A stretch of DNA of 64,000 nucleotides, taken from the NCBI GenBank assembly GCA_013146195.2, contig CM028381.1:100105002-100169001 (forward strand), read 5' to 3'. The position numbers were made by a program, and so were the translations under genes. Shown piece by piece: positions 1 to 11,352 of this stretch (positions are counted from its first letter, which is position 1; every line of letters begins with the position of its first letter). The notes below the pieces were generated by a model that had not been told where the DNA came from, ran no database searches, and was given only the letters and a program-made list of their open reading frames with translations. The DNA comes from Codonopsis lanceolata. Lineage: Eukaryota; Streptophyta; Magnoliopsida; Asterales; Campanulaceae.

Positions 1-2324
1 AAAGACAAAGCAAACAAATAGGGTAAGTCGAAAGACTTAGTAAGTTACTACAATGCATGATCATGTATGGCATGTCATTTATCACAATTATAGCATGTTA
101 TCCTCATTTACACTTAGCACATTATCATCATATGGCACTTAGCACATTGTTCACGTAAGTGCGTAAAGTAAATCATACAAGTAGGATATGATAGTCACGG
201 CCGCTTCGTAGTTCCTGCAATAAACTTTATCATACTTTATCGTGCAACATTGATGCTCTGTGAATGCATCAACTTTTATCAAGTACCACTCGATCTAGAT
301 AGCAAGCCAATGCGGCACTTAAGCGTCACGGCAAAGGGCTACTTCCCCATTGCGGCCAACAATGGAGGTGTGTGTGAAGTCCTAGGTGCGGCGATCCATA
401 GCGAGCACGAATCCCATAATTCGTGAAGGCGATGCATCGTCCCACCTTGACCCGATAAACAAACCAAATAATGCCAGCTGGACTCAATGTGATGCACAAG
501 TAGATATTTACTTGATTAAACCAATCAAAGACCGAATTCGACAAGAGCGAACTCGACCAACCAAGTAGGGTATCAATCTCTACTATAAAATCATATCAAG
601 GCAATTAAATTGCACAAAACCAACCTTTCATAGAAAATTGTTATAAACAATCAAACCAACCTCATACTTGAGTAAACCAATCAAACGGTGTCCAAACTTC
701 GTAGGGATTGAAACTAGGGTTCAACACGTTCAAATATTCCCTAAAAGTCGACTCGTTGAGTCTTTGCTCTAAATTCCCAAATTTGGAGAAATTGAAGCTA
801 TATGCTTCATAACCCAACCTAGGTCAATTCTAGGTTCAACAAGGTTATAAACTCACCAAGGCAATGCAAAGTGATTCAAGTTCATCATAGAGTCCAAAAT
901 TTAGGATAGAACACATAACACTTTCACAACATTTTAAGAAGGCATAACTAGGGCATTCTCATAAATCAACACTTCCAACACAAATACAATACATGGCTTT
1001 AACATGCTCAAAACCTTAAATAGACAAGATGGAAGAGTATTATAAACATTCATAGGTAGGAAATCATCCTAATCATGCTCCTAGCAAGCTCATAATTTCA
1101 ACATATAAGATTATAGCATGGAAAGCATACAAGTGCCCTCATTGACCTCAACCAACATAGACTTTGCTTCCTTAGGGTCAATGAGAACTAAAAGAAGAAG
1201 AAGATAAAGAAGGTAACTTACTAGTTATTCACCAAAGAAGGAAATAGAAGAAACTATTCGGATGGAAATGCTCCCCTTGATGAGCTCTTCAACTTTAATG
1301 AAAGGCTCTTGGGCAATGGATGAATGGATGGTTGAAGATGAAGGGTTTAGCTCCAAGAAGCCATGGAAGAACCTTGAGAGAGATGAAATTCGTTTTTGGA
1401 AGAGAGAGGGTGAGAATGAGGGTCAAAAATCTGATTTGGGGCTTATATTGGTCTAATTCTTGAGTGGGACATGTGTCAACCACTTGTGGTCCCTTTGAGA
1501 TTCTTAGGATAAGGTTTGGATGATCAACAAGCCTTCTTAATCCATCATTAAAATTAGTTAGGGATGTTAGGACTTAAGTAGGGAGGGTTAGGGAGGTTTA
1601 GGATAGGTTTAAGTAGGGGTTTGAAGTGAACAAATCGTCAAATTCCGAAACAGGAGAAAATCAACCCGTAGCAGCAAAGCAGGTGAGGCGGGCGCCTCAC
1701 CCAAGGCCATGCGGCCGCCTCAACCTCTGGGGCTTCTCCCAAGTTCAGTCCATTTTGAATTTGCTCTCTGCAGTTGAGGCGGGCGCCTCACCAGCTCCCA
1801 TGCGGCCGCCTCGGCTCCAGAATGTCTAAAACTTGATTCAAACTTGATCTAAATGGTCCCAAACTTTTGGGCAACCATTCTAAGGTCTAACCCTACTCAA
1901 AACAAGTCGGAAACGCACCCGAACAACCCCCGGAACAAGCTAGGACAAGGCGCGAACCACGCGACAAATGAACAACGGATTAAACTCAAATCAAACGCCA
2001 ATCAAACTAGGGTGTCTTGGGCATGAAAAAGGTTTGTTTCAACTTGATTAAGACTTGAATATAAAGCTAAGAACTCAACGAACACTTCGTACGTCGAAAT
2101 AGAAGCAAATACGAGCAATGAGAGGAATCGCTAAGGCTAAATTCAACGCGATTAAACCGGCGATTCTACAAACAAGTTTATGTGATTCTAAACATGTTAT
2201 GAACTTCTAAAATGATCTATGAATGATTCTAAGACATTTATATAACAAGTAAGCATGCTCACAATCAACCAAGAAAGTAAGAAGACAAGCATAGAATGCA
2301 CATGCAAGATTATGGGGCGTTACA
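1..2324 (-). repeat. 3' LTR of the Ty3/gypsy element (partial)
   Basis: Bases 1-2324 match 7522-9811 almost base for base, with the same orientation and order. The LTR terminus at 2314-2324 (ggggcgttaca) is the reverse complement of a TG...-starting LTR. The missing part corresponds to 6972-7521 of the other LTR and lies left of the window. This copy is 34 bases longer than the matching part of the right LTR because of many small indels. Confidence 0.93.
1682..1809. repeat. Twin GC-rich hairpin units inside the LTR
   Basis: GGTGAGGCG-GG-CGCCTCACC (1682-1701) is a perfect 9-bp stem with a 2-nt loop. A second unit, TGAGGCG-GG-CGCCTCA, is at 1775-1790. Each is followed by a GCGGCCGC palindrome (1711-1718, 1802-1809). 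The right LTR carries the same pair of stems at 9186-9205 and 9269-9284. The function is unknown; a structured RNA element in the LTR transcript is an inference. Confidence 0.8.
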
Positions 2325-5300
2325 CTCTCCCCTCCTTTAGGAATTTAGTCCCTAAATTCTTACCAAGTTCGTCGAACAAGTGTGGATGCTTCTCGCGCAT
2401 CTCCGCTTCCGTCTCCCAAGTCGCTTCTTCAATGTTATGATTCCTCCAAAGAACTTTGACTAAGGGAATTCTTTTGGTTCGTAGAACTTGCTCCTTGGTA
2501 TCCAAAATCTTCACGGGCTTTTCAACGTAAGACATATCCGGCTCAAACGTGATCTCCTCATACTCGAGTACATGAGACTCATCCTTCAAATACTTTCGCA
2601 ACATGGAAACATGGAATACATTATGAGTCTCCGAAAGTGAAGGTGGCAATGCAATTCGGTACGCCAAGGTCCCAATCCTCTCAAGAACCTCAAATGGACC
2701 AATGTATCTCGGTGTAAGCTTCCCTTTCTTGCCAAACCTCTTAGTACCTCTCCTCGGTGTTACCTTCAAGAACACGTAATCACCCACTTGGAATTCAAGA
2801 TCCCGTCTTCGATTGTCCGCATAACTCTTTTGTCGACTTTGAGCGGTGCGCAAACGATCTCTAATCAACTTCACGCTCTCAACCGACTGTTGCACTAATT
2901 CGGAACCCCAAAGTTTCGCCTCTCCAACTTCATCCCAACAAATTGGCGATCTACACTTACGCCCATACAAAGCTTCATACGGCGCCATCTTGATACTCGA
3001 CTGGTAGCTGTTATTATACGCAAACTCGGCCAAAGGTAAATGAGAATCCCAGCTTCCCTTGAAATCCACGGCACAAGCTCGCAACATATCCTCCAAAATC
3101 TGAATCAATCGCTCGGACTGACCATCCGTTTGCGGATGAAAAGCTGTACTGAAGTCTAACCTGGTCCCCAAAGCTTCCTGCAATGACTTCCAAAATCTAG
3201 ACGTGAACCTCGGATCTCTATCAGACACAATACTAACCGGTACGCCATGAAGTCTCACAATCTCCTGAATATACAAAGCTGCTAACTGAGTCAACGAATA
3301 CGTGATAGCTATCGGAATAAAGTGTGCAGACTTAGTCAATCTGTCGACTATAACCCAAACTGCATTAAACCCTCTCCGTGTGCGCGGTAACCCTGTCACA
3401 AAATCCATGGTAATGAACTCCCATTTCCACTCGGGAATCTCCAATGGTTGTAGAAATCCCGCAGGTCTCTGATGCTCAGCCTTAACCTGCTGACAAGTCA
3501 AACATTTAGACACGTACTCCGCAATTTCCCTCTTCATACCTTTCCACCAGAATTGTCTTTTCAAATCTAGGTACATCTTCGTGCTCCCCGGATGAATGGT
3601 ATACTTCGTCTTATGAGCCTCATCAAGAACCAACCTCTTCAATTCCGCATTAGAAGGAACACAAACCCTACCTCGAAAAGTCAAGGTTCCCTCACTATTA
3701 ACCACAAAGTCAGGCGATACATTCTCAGCCAACCCATCAATAACTTTCTTCAACTCCGGATCATTCCCTTGCTCTTCTCTAATTTTCCCAAATAAAACAG
3801 GCGTAGCACGAATATTTGCAAAAATCACACCTCTATCATGAACACTAGGGCTCCAATCTCGCAAATCTTCTAACATCTTCCATTCTTTCGCCATCATACA
3901 CGACATATGAACTTTTCTACTCAAGGCATCCGCTACAACATTTGCCTTCCCCGGATGATACAAGATAGTACAATCATGGTCCTTTAATTTTTCCATCCAC
4001 CTTCGTTGCCTCATATTCAATTCCTTTTGAGAGAACAAGTATTTCAAACTCTTATGGTCGGTGAAGATCTCAAACTTAGACCCATACAAGTAGTGTTTCC
4101 ACTTATGCAACGCGAAAATAATCGCAGCCAACTCCATATCGTGTGTCGGGTAATTCTGTTCATGAATAGATAACTTCCTCGATGCATAGGCGATCACCCT
4201 CCCGTTCTGCATCAAAACACAACCCAAACCTTCCTTAGAAGCATCACTATAGATCACGAAATTATCTCCTCCACTAGGTAAAGCCAAAATAGGTGCCGAT
4301 GTCAACCGACTCTTAAGCTCTTGGAAACTGGACTCACATTTCTCGCTCCAAACAAACGGCACGTTCTTCTGTGTCAACTTCGTCATAGGAGTCACAATCC
4401 TAGAGAAACCTTCAATAAACCTCCGGTAATAACCCGCTAACCCCAAGAAACTCCGAACCTCGGTAACCGAACTAGGCCTCTTCCAATTCGTCACCGCTTC
4501 AATCTTAGAAGGATCAACGGCTATCCCGGCGCTAGAAACTATGTGCCCCAAGAAAGATACTTCCTCAAGCCAAAAGGCACATTTGCTAAACTTGGCGTAA
4601 AGCTGCTTCTCTCGAAGAATAGACAACACAACCCTCAAATGTTTCTCATGCTCCTCCCGAGATTTCGAATATACTAAAATATCATCAATAAAGACGACAA
4701 CAAAGCAATCAAGATAACTGTGAAAAACACGGTTCATCAAATCCATAAACACCGCTGGCGCATTCGTCAACCCAAACGGCATCACTACAAACTCAAAATG
4801 CCCATACCTAGTGCGAAAAGCCGTCTTCGGAATATCTTCCTCTCTAACCTTCAGTTGATAGTAACCCCATCTCAAATCAAGCTTAGAGTAAACAATAGAC
4901 CCTTGCAACTGGTCAAAAAGATCATCGATGTGGGGTAGAGGATACTTATTCTTAATAGTCACCTTATTCAATTCTCGGTAGTCTATACACAACCGTAAAC
5001 TCCCATCTTTCTTCCTCACGAACAAGACCGGTGCGCCCCAAGGCGACACACTTGGTTTAACAAAACCAATCTCTAGGAGTTCTTGCAACTGGGTTTTCAA
5101 CTCCCTAAGCTCCGCGGGTGCCATTCTATATGGTGCCTTAGAAATCGGTGAAGTCCCCGGAATAAGCTCAATGCAAAACTCTAGTTCTCTATCGGGTGGC
5201 ATAGCATGATCGGTAGAAAACACGTCGGGAAATTCACACACTACCGGGACCTCTTCTAAGTTAGGCGAAGACTTCCTCTTATCGACTACGCATGCAAGAT

Positions 5301-5784
5301 AACCCGTACACCCTTGAGACAGTAATTTTCTAGCCCTTAATGCAGAAATAAAGTGCACGTCCCTCGAAGCATGATCACCCACAAAAGTAAACTCAGGCAC
5401 ACCCGGCATATAAAAGGTAACCCTCTTTCTATGGCAGTCAACTATAGCATGATAAGCACATAACCAGTCCATGCCAAGAATCACATCAAAATCACGTATA
5501 GGAAGAACTACCAAATCCGCATGCAAAGTGTGGTCACCCACCAAAACATCACAAGACTTAAACACTTCAGACGCGAGCATATATTCCCCGAGCGGGGTAG
5601 ACACTTCAAGCAAATATGGCAAAGGTTGAGGCAATACGCAAAGGTTCTCAATAAAGTGCGAGGCAACATAAGAATGCGAAGACCCTGGATCTATGAGAAT
5701 TCGAGCCTTATGATCGAATATAGAAAGAGTACCTCCTATCACGGCTGTAGACCCCTGAATCTCGCGCTGATCAAGCGCAAACAC
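2320..5784 (-). CDS. pol: Ty3/gypsy pol polyprotein (protease, RT, RNase H, integrase, chromodomain)
   Basis: A 1154-residue open frame encodes the enzymes that copy and insert the element. Visible in order: aspartic protease active site LIDPGSSHS (residues 30-38); RT with the FIDDILVY box at about 365-372, the catalytic pair in the YxDD position; RNase H with FTDHKS at about 574; an integrase zinc region with a CLTC half; the integrase core starting at MDFVTG with Asp about 794, then DRDPRF; a GPF-type module (YIGPFEVL); and a C-terminal chromodomain-like stretch ending WETEAEMR. The first Met is not the true start, because gag continues upstream in another frame. The stop codon TAA lies inside the first bases of the 3' LTR. 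No internal stop is seen, so this copy may be recently active, but gag is broken. It is transcribed from the right-hand LTR. Confidence 0.95.
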   Translation of the reverse strand: MFALDQREIQGSTAVIGGTLSIFDHKARILIDPGSSHSYVASHFIENLCVLPQPLPYLLEVSTPLGEYMLASEVFKSCDVLVGDHTLHADLVVLPIRDFDVILGMDWLCAYHAIVDCHRKRVTFYMPGVPEFTFVGDHASRDVHFISALRARKLLSQGCTGYLACVVDKRKSSPNLEEVPVVCEFPDVFSTDHAMPPDRELEFCIELIPGTSPISKAPYRMAPAELRELKTQLQELLEIGFVKPSVSPWGAPVLFVRKKDGSLRLCIDYRELNKVTIKNKYPLPHIDDLFDQLQGSIVYSKLDLRWGYYQLKVREEDIPKTAFRTRYGHFEFVVMPFGLTNAPAVFMDLMNRVFHSYLDCFVVVFIDDILVYSKSREEHEKHLRVVLSILREKQLYAKFSKCAFWLEEVSFLGHIVSSAGIAVDPSKIEAVTNWKRPSSVTEVRSFLGLAGYYRRFIEGFSRIVTPMTKLTQKNVPFVWSEKCESSFQELKSRLTSAPILALPSGGDNFVIYSDASKEGLGCVLMQNGRVIAYASRKLSIHEQNYPTHDMELAAIIFALHKWKHYLYGSKFEIFTDHKSLKYLFSQKELNMRQRRWMEKLKDHDCTILYHPGKANVVADALSRKVHMSCMMAKEWKMLEDLRDWSPSVHDRGVIFANIRATPVLFGKIREEQGNDPELKKVIDGLAENVSPDFVVNSEGTLTFRGRVCVPSNAELKRLVLDEAHKTKYTIHPGSTKMYLDLKRQFWWKGMKREIAEYVSKCLTCQQVKAEHQRPAGFLQPLEIPEWKWEFITMDFVTGLPRTRRGFNAVWVIVDRLTKSAHFIPIAITYSLTQLAALYIQEIVRLHGVPVSIVSDRDPRFTSRFWKSLQEALGTRLDFSTAFHPQTDGQSERLIQILEDMLRACAVDFKGSWDSHLPLAEFAYNNSYQSSIKMAPYEALYGRKCRSPICWDEVGEAKLWGSELVQQSVESVKLIRDRLRTAQSRQKSYADNRRRDLEFQVGDYVFLKVTPRRGTKRFGKKGKLTPRYIGPFEVLERIGTLAYRIALPPSLSETHNVFHVSMLRKYLKDESHVLEYEEITFEPDMSYVEKPVKILDTKEQVLRTKRIPLVKVLWRNHNIEEATWETEAEMREKHPHLFDELGKNLGTKFLKEGRV
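2325..2339 (-). other. Polypurine tract
   Basis: On the minus strand the bases just before the 3' LTR read AAAGGAGGGGAGAG and abut TGTAACGCCCC. This is the expected plus-strand primer of an LTR retrotransposon, where second-strand DNA synthesis starts. Confidence 0.85.
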
Positions 5785-5834
5785 CCTGCCTTGAACTTTA
5801 GGTTTACCGTCCCCATCTCTCTTAGCCCTGGCAT

Positions 5835-6881
5835 TTACCGATGACTAGACTTAAACTTCGGACAGTCCTTCTTCATGTGAGTTCCATCTCCGCAATAGAA
5901 ACACTTTCCATTCTTTCCCCAGCACCTATCAGCTGTGTGCCCAGACCTCTGGCAGAACGAACAAATCATAGCTTCACTACGCGACCCTTGCTGCCCCTTA
6001 GAAGAAGTGTTGTTACCTTGTTTCCCCGACTGTGGCCTACCTTGGCCTCCACTTCTCCTATCACGGTTCCCTTGATAACCCCTTCTATTACCCATTTCCA
6101 CGATTCTGATGCGAGTAGTGTGCACTACTAGTATTATTCTTGACTCGGTGTTCCTCAATATCTTGCTCAATCTCATAAGCCCTATCAACTGCAGTCCGAT
6201 AATCGGTGAGCTTAAGCGCTAGAATCTGCTTCCTAAACTCGGTTCTTAACCCCTTCACAAACTTGTGTGTTCTCCTTGCCTCCGTGGGAATCAGATACGT
6301 ACAATATCGGCTCAATTCTGTGAACTTTGCAGAATACTCTGCCACAGTCATGCTACCTTGCTCAAGATCATAAAACTCTTTCTCTCTTTGATTACGAACC
6401 ACATCCGGCACATACTCATTCTTAAACTCTCTTTGGAAATTGGCCCATGTAATGGGAACTTGTTGCATCTCCCAACTCTCTTTCAACACCGTCCACCAAT
6501 GCTCGGCGGCTCCCTTGAACTTGAACGTTGCTAACATAACCCTCTCTTCATCAGTACACCCCATCATGGACAATATCTTAATCATTTCTTCCATCCATAA
6601 CTCGGCCTCTCTCGGCTTCGGCTCTCCAAGAAACGAACTAGGCTTTAGCTTAAGAAACCTCTCTAAAAGAGTGGTGTCAGTCCTTGGTCTCGGTGGTGGA
6701 GGTGGTGGTGGTGCTCTCCGACCTGGCTGCCCCCGAAAAAAGCTAACAATCTGCGATGTAGTTCGGCCATATCCGGAACTACCGGAACCTCTGGCGGTGG
6801 TACCTCAGCTTCCGGTTCAACCGGAACTCTCCTGGGTCTACCTCTCCCGGGATTAACCATCGGACTCCTACAAGAATTCAC
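5835..6881 (-). pseudogene. gag: gag of the Ty3/gypsy element, frame-shifted
   Basis: Three overlapping minus-strand frames together make one gag. 6881-6663 gives a Pro-rich N-terminus. A frame open from about 6660 to 6088 carries the retrotransposon gag core (GAAEHWW, then a segment ending AEYSAKFTELSRYC). 6188-5835 carries two CCHC zinc knuckles, CSFCQRSGHTADRC and CFYCGDGTHMKKDC. Gag forms the particle and binds RNA. One shift lies at a run of GGT/CAC repeats near 6690-6715, a second in the 6088-6188 overlap, and a third separates gag from pol between 5835 and 5784. In related elements gag-pol is usually one frame, so these are probably inactivating mutations or sequence errors rather than programmed shifts. 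Confidence 0.85.
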
Positions 6882-6957
6882 TCGACGTTAGAATCATCAC
6901 ACAATTTACCAACCCAACTAGGCCATGGAACCTATCCTGGCCGACAGCTAACCTATA

Positions 6958-6969
6958 GCTCTGATACCA
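6958..6969 (-). other. Primer-binding site (initiator Met tRNA type)
   Basis: Minus strand reads TGGTATCAGAGC two bases after the 5' LTR end. This is the usual plant LTR-retrotransposon primer-binding site for initiator methionine tRNA. Confidence 0.9.
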
Positions 6970-6971
6970 AC

Positions 6972-9811
6972 TGTGACGACCCGACCCGGACCCCAATGCG
7001 AGATCAGTCGCGCTCCAAATAAACAATAACACAAGCATGCATAGTAGGATCATAAAATTCATGTGGCGCAACATCGCATACAAACAACAACTCGGCTACA
7101 CTTGGCCGGAAAAACAACCTAATTTAAACAAGTCTTCGGCGACGTTACAGCCGGAACCCAACAACTACTCCTACAATTATTAACACATGCTTATAATATC
7201 CTCAACGGCCACAACATGCCGGAGACAATAACAACAACAATAAATAACGAGCTTTAGCGGAAGAAAACCGTAGAGAACCATACACATATAAACAGGCTCG
7301 ACATAAGTCGGCATACCAAAAGATTACAAGTATTAAGTAGTTAAGTTACAACAACATCAAAAACAACATAAACCCCAAGCCAAGTCTACATGACTTGCTT
7401 CCCAACCTTTCCAAAATAAAAGGTTTTACTAATAGATGTCCAAAAGAGCAACCTGCTAACACAACAACCAAGCGAGTACAAGCGAGTCTATCCGGACCGT
7501 CTCCTCGGCTCGGATCTAAGGAAAGACAAAGCAAACAAATAGGGTAAGTCGAAAGACTTAGTAAGTTACTACAATGCATGATCATGTATGGCATGTCATT
7601 TATCACAATTATAGCATGTTATCCTCATTTACACTTAGCACATTATCATCATATGGCACTTAGCACATTGTTCACGTAAGTGCGTAAAGTAAATCATACA
7701 AGTAGGATATGATAGTCACGGCCGCAGTAGTTCTGCAATAAACTTTATCATACTTTATCGTGCAACATTGATGCTCGTGAATGCATCAACTTTTATCAAG
7801 TACCACTCGATCTAGATAGCAAGCCAATGCGGCACTTAACGATACGGCAAAGGGCTACTTCCCATTGCGCCAACAATGGAGGTGTGTGTGAAGTCCTAGG
7901 TGCGGCGATCCATAGCGAGCACGAATCCCATAATTCGTGAAGGCGTGCATCGTCCCACCTTGACCCGATAAACAAACCAAATAATGCCACCGACTCAATG
8001 TGATGCACAAGTAGATATTTACTTGACTAAACCAATCAAAGACCGAATTCGACAAGAGCGAACTCGACCAACCAAGTAGGGTATCAATCTCTACTATAAA
8101 ATCATATCAAGGCAATTAAATTGCACAAAACCAACCTTTCATAGAAAATTGTTATAAACAATCAAACCAACCTCATACTTGAGTAAACCAATCAAACGGT
8201 GTCCAAACTTCGTAGGGATTGAAACTAGGGTTCAACACGTTCAAATATTCCCTAAAGTCGACTCCGTTGAGTCTTTGCTCTAAATTCCCAAATTTGGAGA
8301 AATTGAAGCTATATGCTTCATAACCCAACCTAGGTCAATTCTAGGTTCAACAAGGTTATAAACTCACCAAGGCAATGCAAAGTGATTCAAGTTCATCATA
8401 GAGTCCAAAATTTAGGATAGAACACATAACACTTTCACAACATTTCAAGAAGGCATAACTAGGGCATTCTCATAAATCAACACTTCCAACACAAATACAA
8501 TACATGGCTTTAACATGTTCAAAACCTTAAATAGACAAGATGGAAGAGTATTATAAACATTCATAGGTAGGAAATCATCCTAATCATGCTCCTAGCAAGC
8601 TCATAATTTCAACATACAAGATTATAGCATGGAAAGCATACAAGTGCCCTCATTGACCTCAACCAACATAGACTTTGCTTCCTTAGGGTCAATGAGAACT
8701 AAAAGAAGAAGAAGATAAAGAAGGTAACTTACTAGTTATTCACCAAAGAAGGAAATAGAAGAAACTATTCGGATGGAAATGCTCCCCTTGATGAGCTCTT
8801 CAACTTTAATGAAAGGCTCTTGGGCAATGGATGAATGGATGGTTGAAGATGAAGGGTTTAGCTCAAGAAGCCATGGAAGAACCTTGAGAGAGATGAAATT
8901 CGTTTTTGGAAGAGAGAGGGTGAGAATGAGGGTCAAAAATCTGATTTGGGGCTTATATTGGTCTAATTCTTGAGTGGGACATGTGTCAACCACTTGTGGT
9001 CCCTTTGAGATTCTTAGGATAAGGTTTGGATGATCAACAAGCCTTCTTAATCCCTCATTAAAATTAGTTAGGGATGTTAGGACTTAAGTGAGGAGGGTTA
9101 GGAAGGTTTAAGATAGGTTTAGATAGGGGTTTGAAGTGAACAAATCGTCAAATTCCGAAACAGAGAAAATCAACCCGTACAAAGCGGTGAGGCGGGCGCC
9201 TCACCCAGGCCATACGCCTCAACCTCTGGGGCTTCTCCCAAGTTCATCCATTTTGAATTTGCTCTGCTTGAGGCGGGCGCCTCACCGGCTCAATGCGGCC
9301 GCCTCGAAATGTCTAAAACTTGATTCAAACTTGATCTAAATGGTCCCAAACTTTTGGGCAACCATTCTAAGGTCTAACCCTACTCAAAACAAGTCGGAAA
9401 CGCACCCGAACAACCCCCGGAACAAGCTAGGACAAGGCGCGAACCACGCGACAAATGAACAGCGGATTAAACTCAAATCAAACGCCAATCAAACTAGGGT
9501 GTCTTGGGCATGAAAAAGGTTTGTTTCAACTTGATTAAGACTTGAATATAAAGCTAAGAACTCAACGAACACTTCGTACGTCGAAATAGAAGCAAATACG
9601 AGCAATGAGAGGAATCGCTAAGGCTAAATTCAACGCGATTAAACCGGCGATTCTACAAACAAGTTTATGTGATTCTAAACATGTTATGAACTTCTAAAAT
9701 GATCTATGAATGATTCTAAGACATTTATATAACAAGTAAGCATGCTCACAATCAACCAAGAAAGTAAGAAGACAAGCATAGAATGCACATGCAAGATTAT
9801 GGGGCGCTACA
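6972..9811 (-). repeat. 5' LTR of the Ty3/gypsy element (complete, 2840 bp)
   Basis: It starts on the plus strand with TGTGACGACCC at 6972, directly beside the primer-binding site, and ends with ...CTACA at 9811. From 7522 on it repeats bases 1-2324. Compared with the left copy it lacks short pieces, many of them at CAG or CTG triplets. It holds the promoter for the minus-strand element; I could not place a TATA box with confidence. It contains no coding sequence, only chance frames. Confidence 0.92.
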
Positions 9812-9813
9812 TG

Positions 9814-9844
<31 letters not shown>

Positions 9845-9962
9845 AGTATATGTGTTCGTGCCACATGTACGGTATCGGTATGAGATTAGTTCAATGAATG
9901 GTTGGGATAAACAAAACTCATAATTGACGGGGTAATTCAAACATAACTCATAAGCGAAGAAA

Positions 9963-10025
<63 letters not shown>

Positions 10026-10185
10026 CATACATTTATCATCAATTTATTTGTAACTTACATACTTATGAATCAATCTAAATCTAATAATACTATTATTTAC
10101 ATTGCTGTATTATAATATTCTACATTATTATTTATTGTGTTTAGCACAATTCGATCGAGGAACATCAGTTAGACTATGAGCTCTT

Positions 10186-10226
<41 letters not shown>

Positions 10227-10433
10227 ATGAATTAGTTCAATGAATGGTTGGGGTGTGTTGCTATAAACAAAACTCATAATTGCGACAACATTTGGTTTTT
10301 CGGTAATTCAAACATAACTCATAAGCGAAGGGTTTATTTGTAACTTACATACTTATGAATCAATCTAAAGCTGTTTGTGTTTGCATATTTAACTAATCGA
10401 TCGAACATCAGGTTAGACTATAGCTCTTTTATG

Positions 10434-10497
<64 letters not shown>
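9812..10497. repeat. AT microsatellites and an imperfect tandem duplication
   Basis: Two copies of one unit lie side by side. Copy 1 (9874-10220) and copy 2 (10221-10497) both start ATCGGTATGA and share the phrases GTTCAATGAATGGTTGGG, AACTCATAAGCGAAG, CATACTTATGAATC and ATCGATCGA-like bases. Each ends in a long (AT)n run. An extra (AT)n block sits at 9967-10021 in copy 1 only. No gene is visible. Confidence 0.8.
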
Positions 10498-10500
<3 letters not shown>

Positions 10501-10828
10501 CTTGAGAGATTTGTAATTAAAAAATGATTTTGAGGTAAAAATAACATAATTATCATTTTCCAAATGTACAAGTTTACATGTGGCACGCATAGTAGTTGTC
10601 AAACCATTCGCGAGTCATCTTTGTCTTAAACACTTTGACCAAGTGTCCCTGGAGACTACTTTTAACTTGATATTATTTTTTTTGGTCGTGTTTAAAATGG
10701 TTTCATTCGGTGGGCATGTGGGAGAATAACGGATAATATCACTTTTGGTACCTAAGCTATACTTACTTTTTATTTTTGATAACTAATGTACCGAGTCAAT
10801 CAAAGTTGATACCTAACATTTCTGATTT
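10498..10828. other. AT-rich DNA without a recognisable gene
   Basis: Only short chance frames. This is the left flank of MULE-A. Confidence 0.5.
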
Positions 10829-10868
10829 GGGTGGGGATATTCACACCCCAAAAACATAGCTCTACACC
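10829..10868 (+). repeat. MULE-A left terminal inverted repeat
   Basis: Pairs with the reverse complement of 17748-17787, sharing the pattern GATATTC, CACCCCAAAAA and CTCTACACC-like bases with several mismatches. It is closer to both ends of MULE-B than to its own right end. Confidence 0.8.
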
Positions 10869-11352
10869 CCATTATTCTCTACACCCCACTTCATTCTCAC
10901 TTATTTCTCTACACCCACTAAAAACCTATTATACCCTTTTCCCCAACCAACCTAATTAATAACCACCAACAAATTAATTACCTACTTACCCTTCTTTCTC
11001 TACCCCAGCCGGCTGCTCCCCATTCACGCCGCGAATTCCTCCTATGCGCGCAAACTAAAAAATTCAAAAAATCCAACCATTATCTCAGCCACTCTCAGCA
11101 ACAACAACAACAACAAAACATCAACAACATCATCATCAACATTGTGTGCAAAGGAATTTAATTCTTTCACGTTTTGAAAGTCATCAACAATGTCTTCATC
11201 TATTGGTATAATTTTTCATCCTCTTCTACATTATCTCAGCCACTATCAAATGTATGAAATGCATTCATTTGTGTTGAATTTTCTTTAAAAAATATATAAA
11301 AAATTGAATTTCGAATTTGGCAAAAATACATGTTAAATACAGTTAACACTAC

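Larger units (their letters stand above)
1..9811 (-). mobile_element. Tekay/Del-type Ty3/gypsy LTR retrotransposon (3' LTR cut by window edge)
   Basis: Read on the minus strand the order is 5' LTR (9811-6972), primer-binding site, gag, pol, polypurine tract, 3' LTR (2324 to beyond base 1). The LTRs begin TGTAACGCCCC or TGTAGCGCCCC and end GTCGTCACA. The pol order of protease, RT, RNase H, integrase and a C-terminal chromodomain-like segment, together with LTRs of about 2.8 kb, fits the chromovirus Tekay/Del lineage. The long open pol suggests a fairly recent insertion, but gag is frame-shifted. The right-hand target-site copy would be TGATA (9812-9816); its partner lies outside the window. 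Confidence 0.93.

Noticed and set aside
326..2440. Several open frames of 60-110 codons on both strands inside the LTRs and antisense to pol
   Set aside because: They lie in non-coding LTR or opposite the long pol frame, the LTR ones change with every small indel between the two LTRs, and none has a recognisable domain.
5784..6900. Programmed frameshifting in gag-pol of the first element
   Set aside because: There are three shifts, not one, one of them in a GGT/CAC run prone to slippage; Tekay-type elements normally use one frame.
9967..10021. Long (AT)n runs as a replication origin or matrix attachment site
   Set aside because: AT microsatellites are common in plant intergenic DNA and transposon introns; nothing else in the sequence supports such a role.
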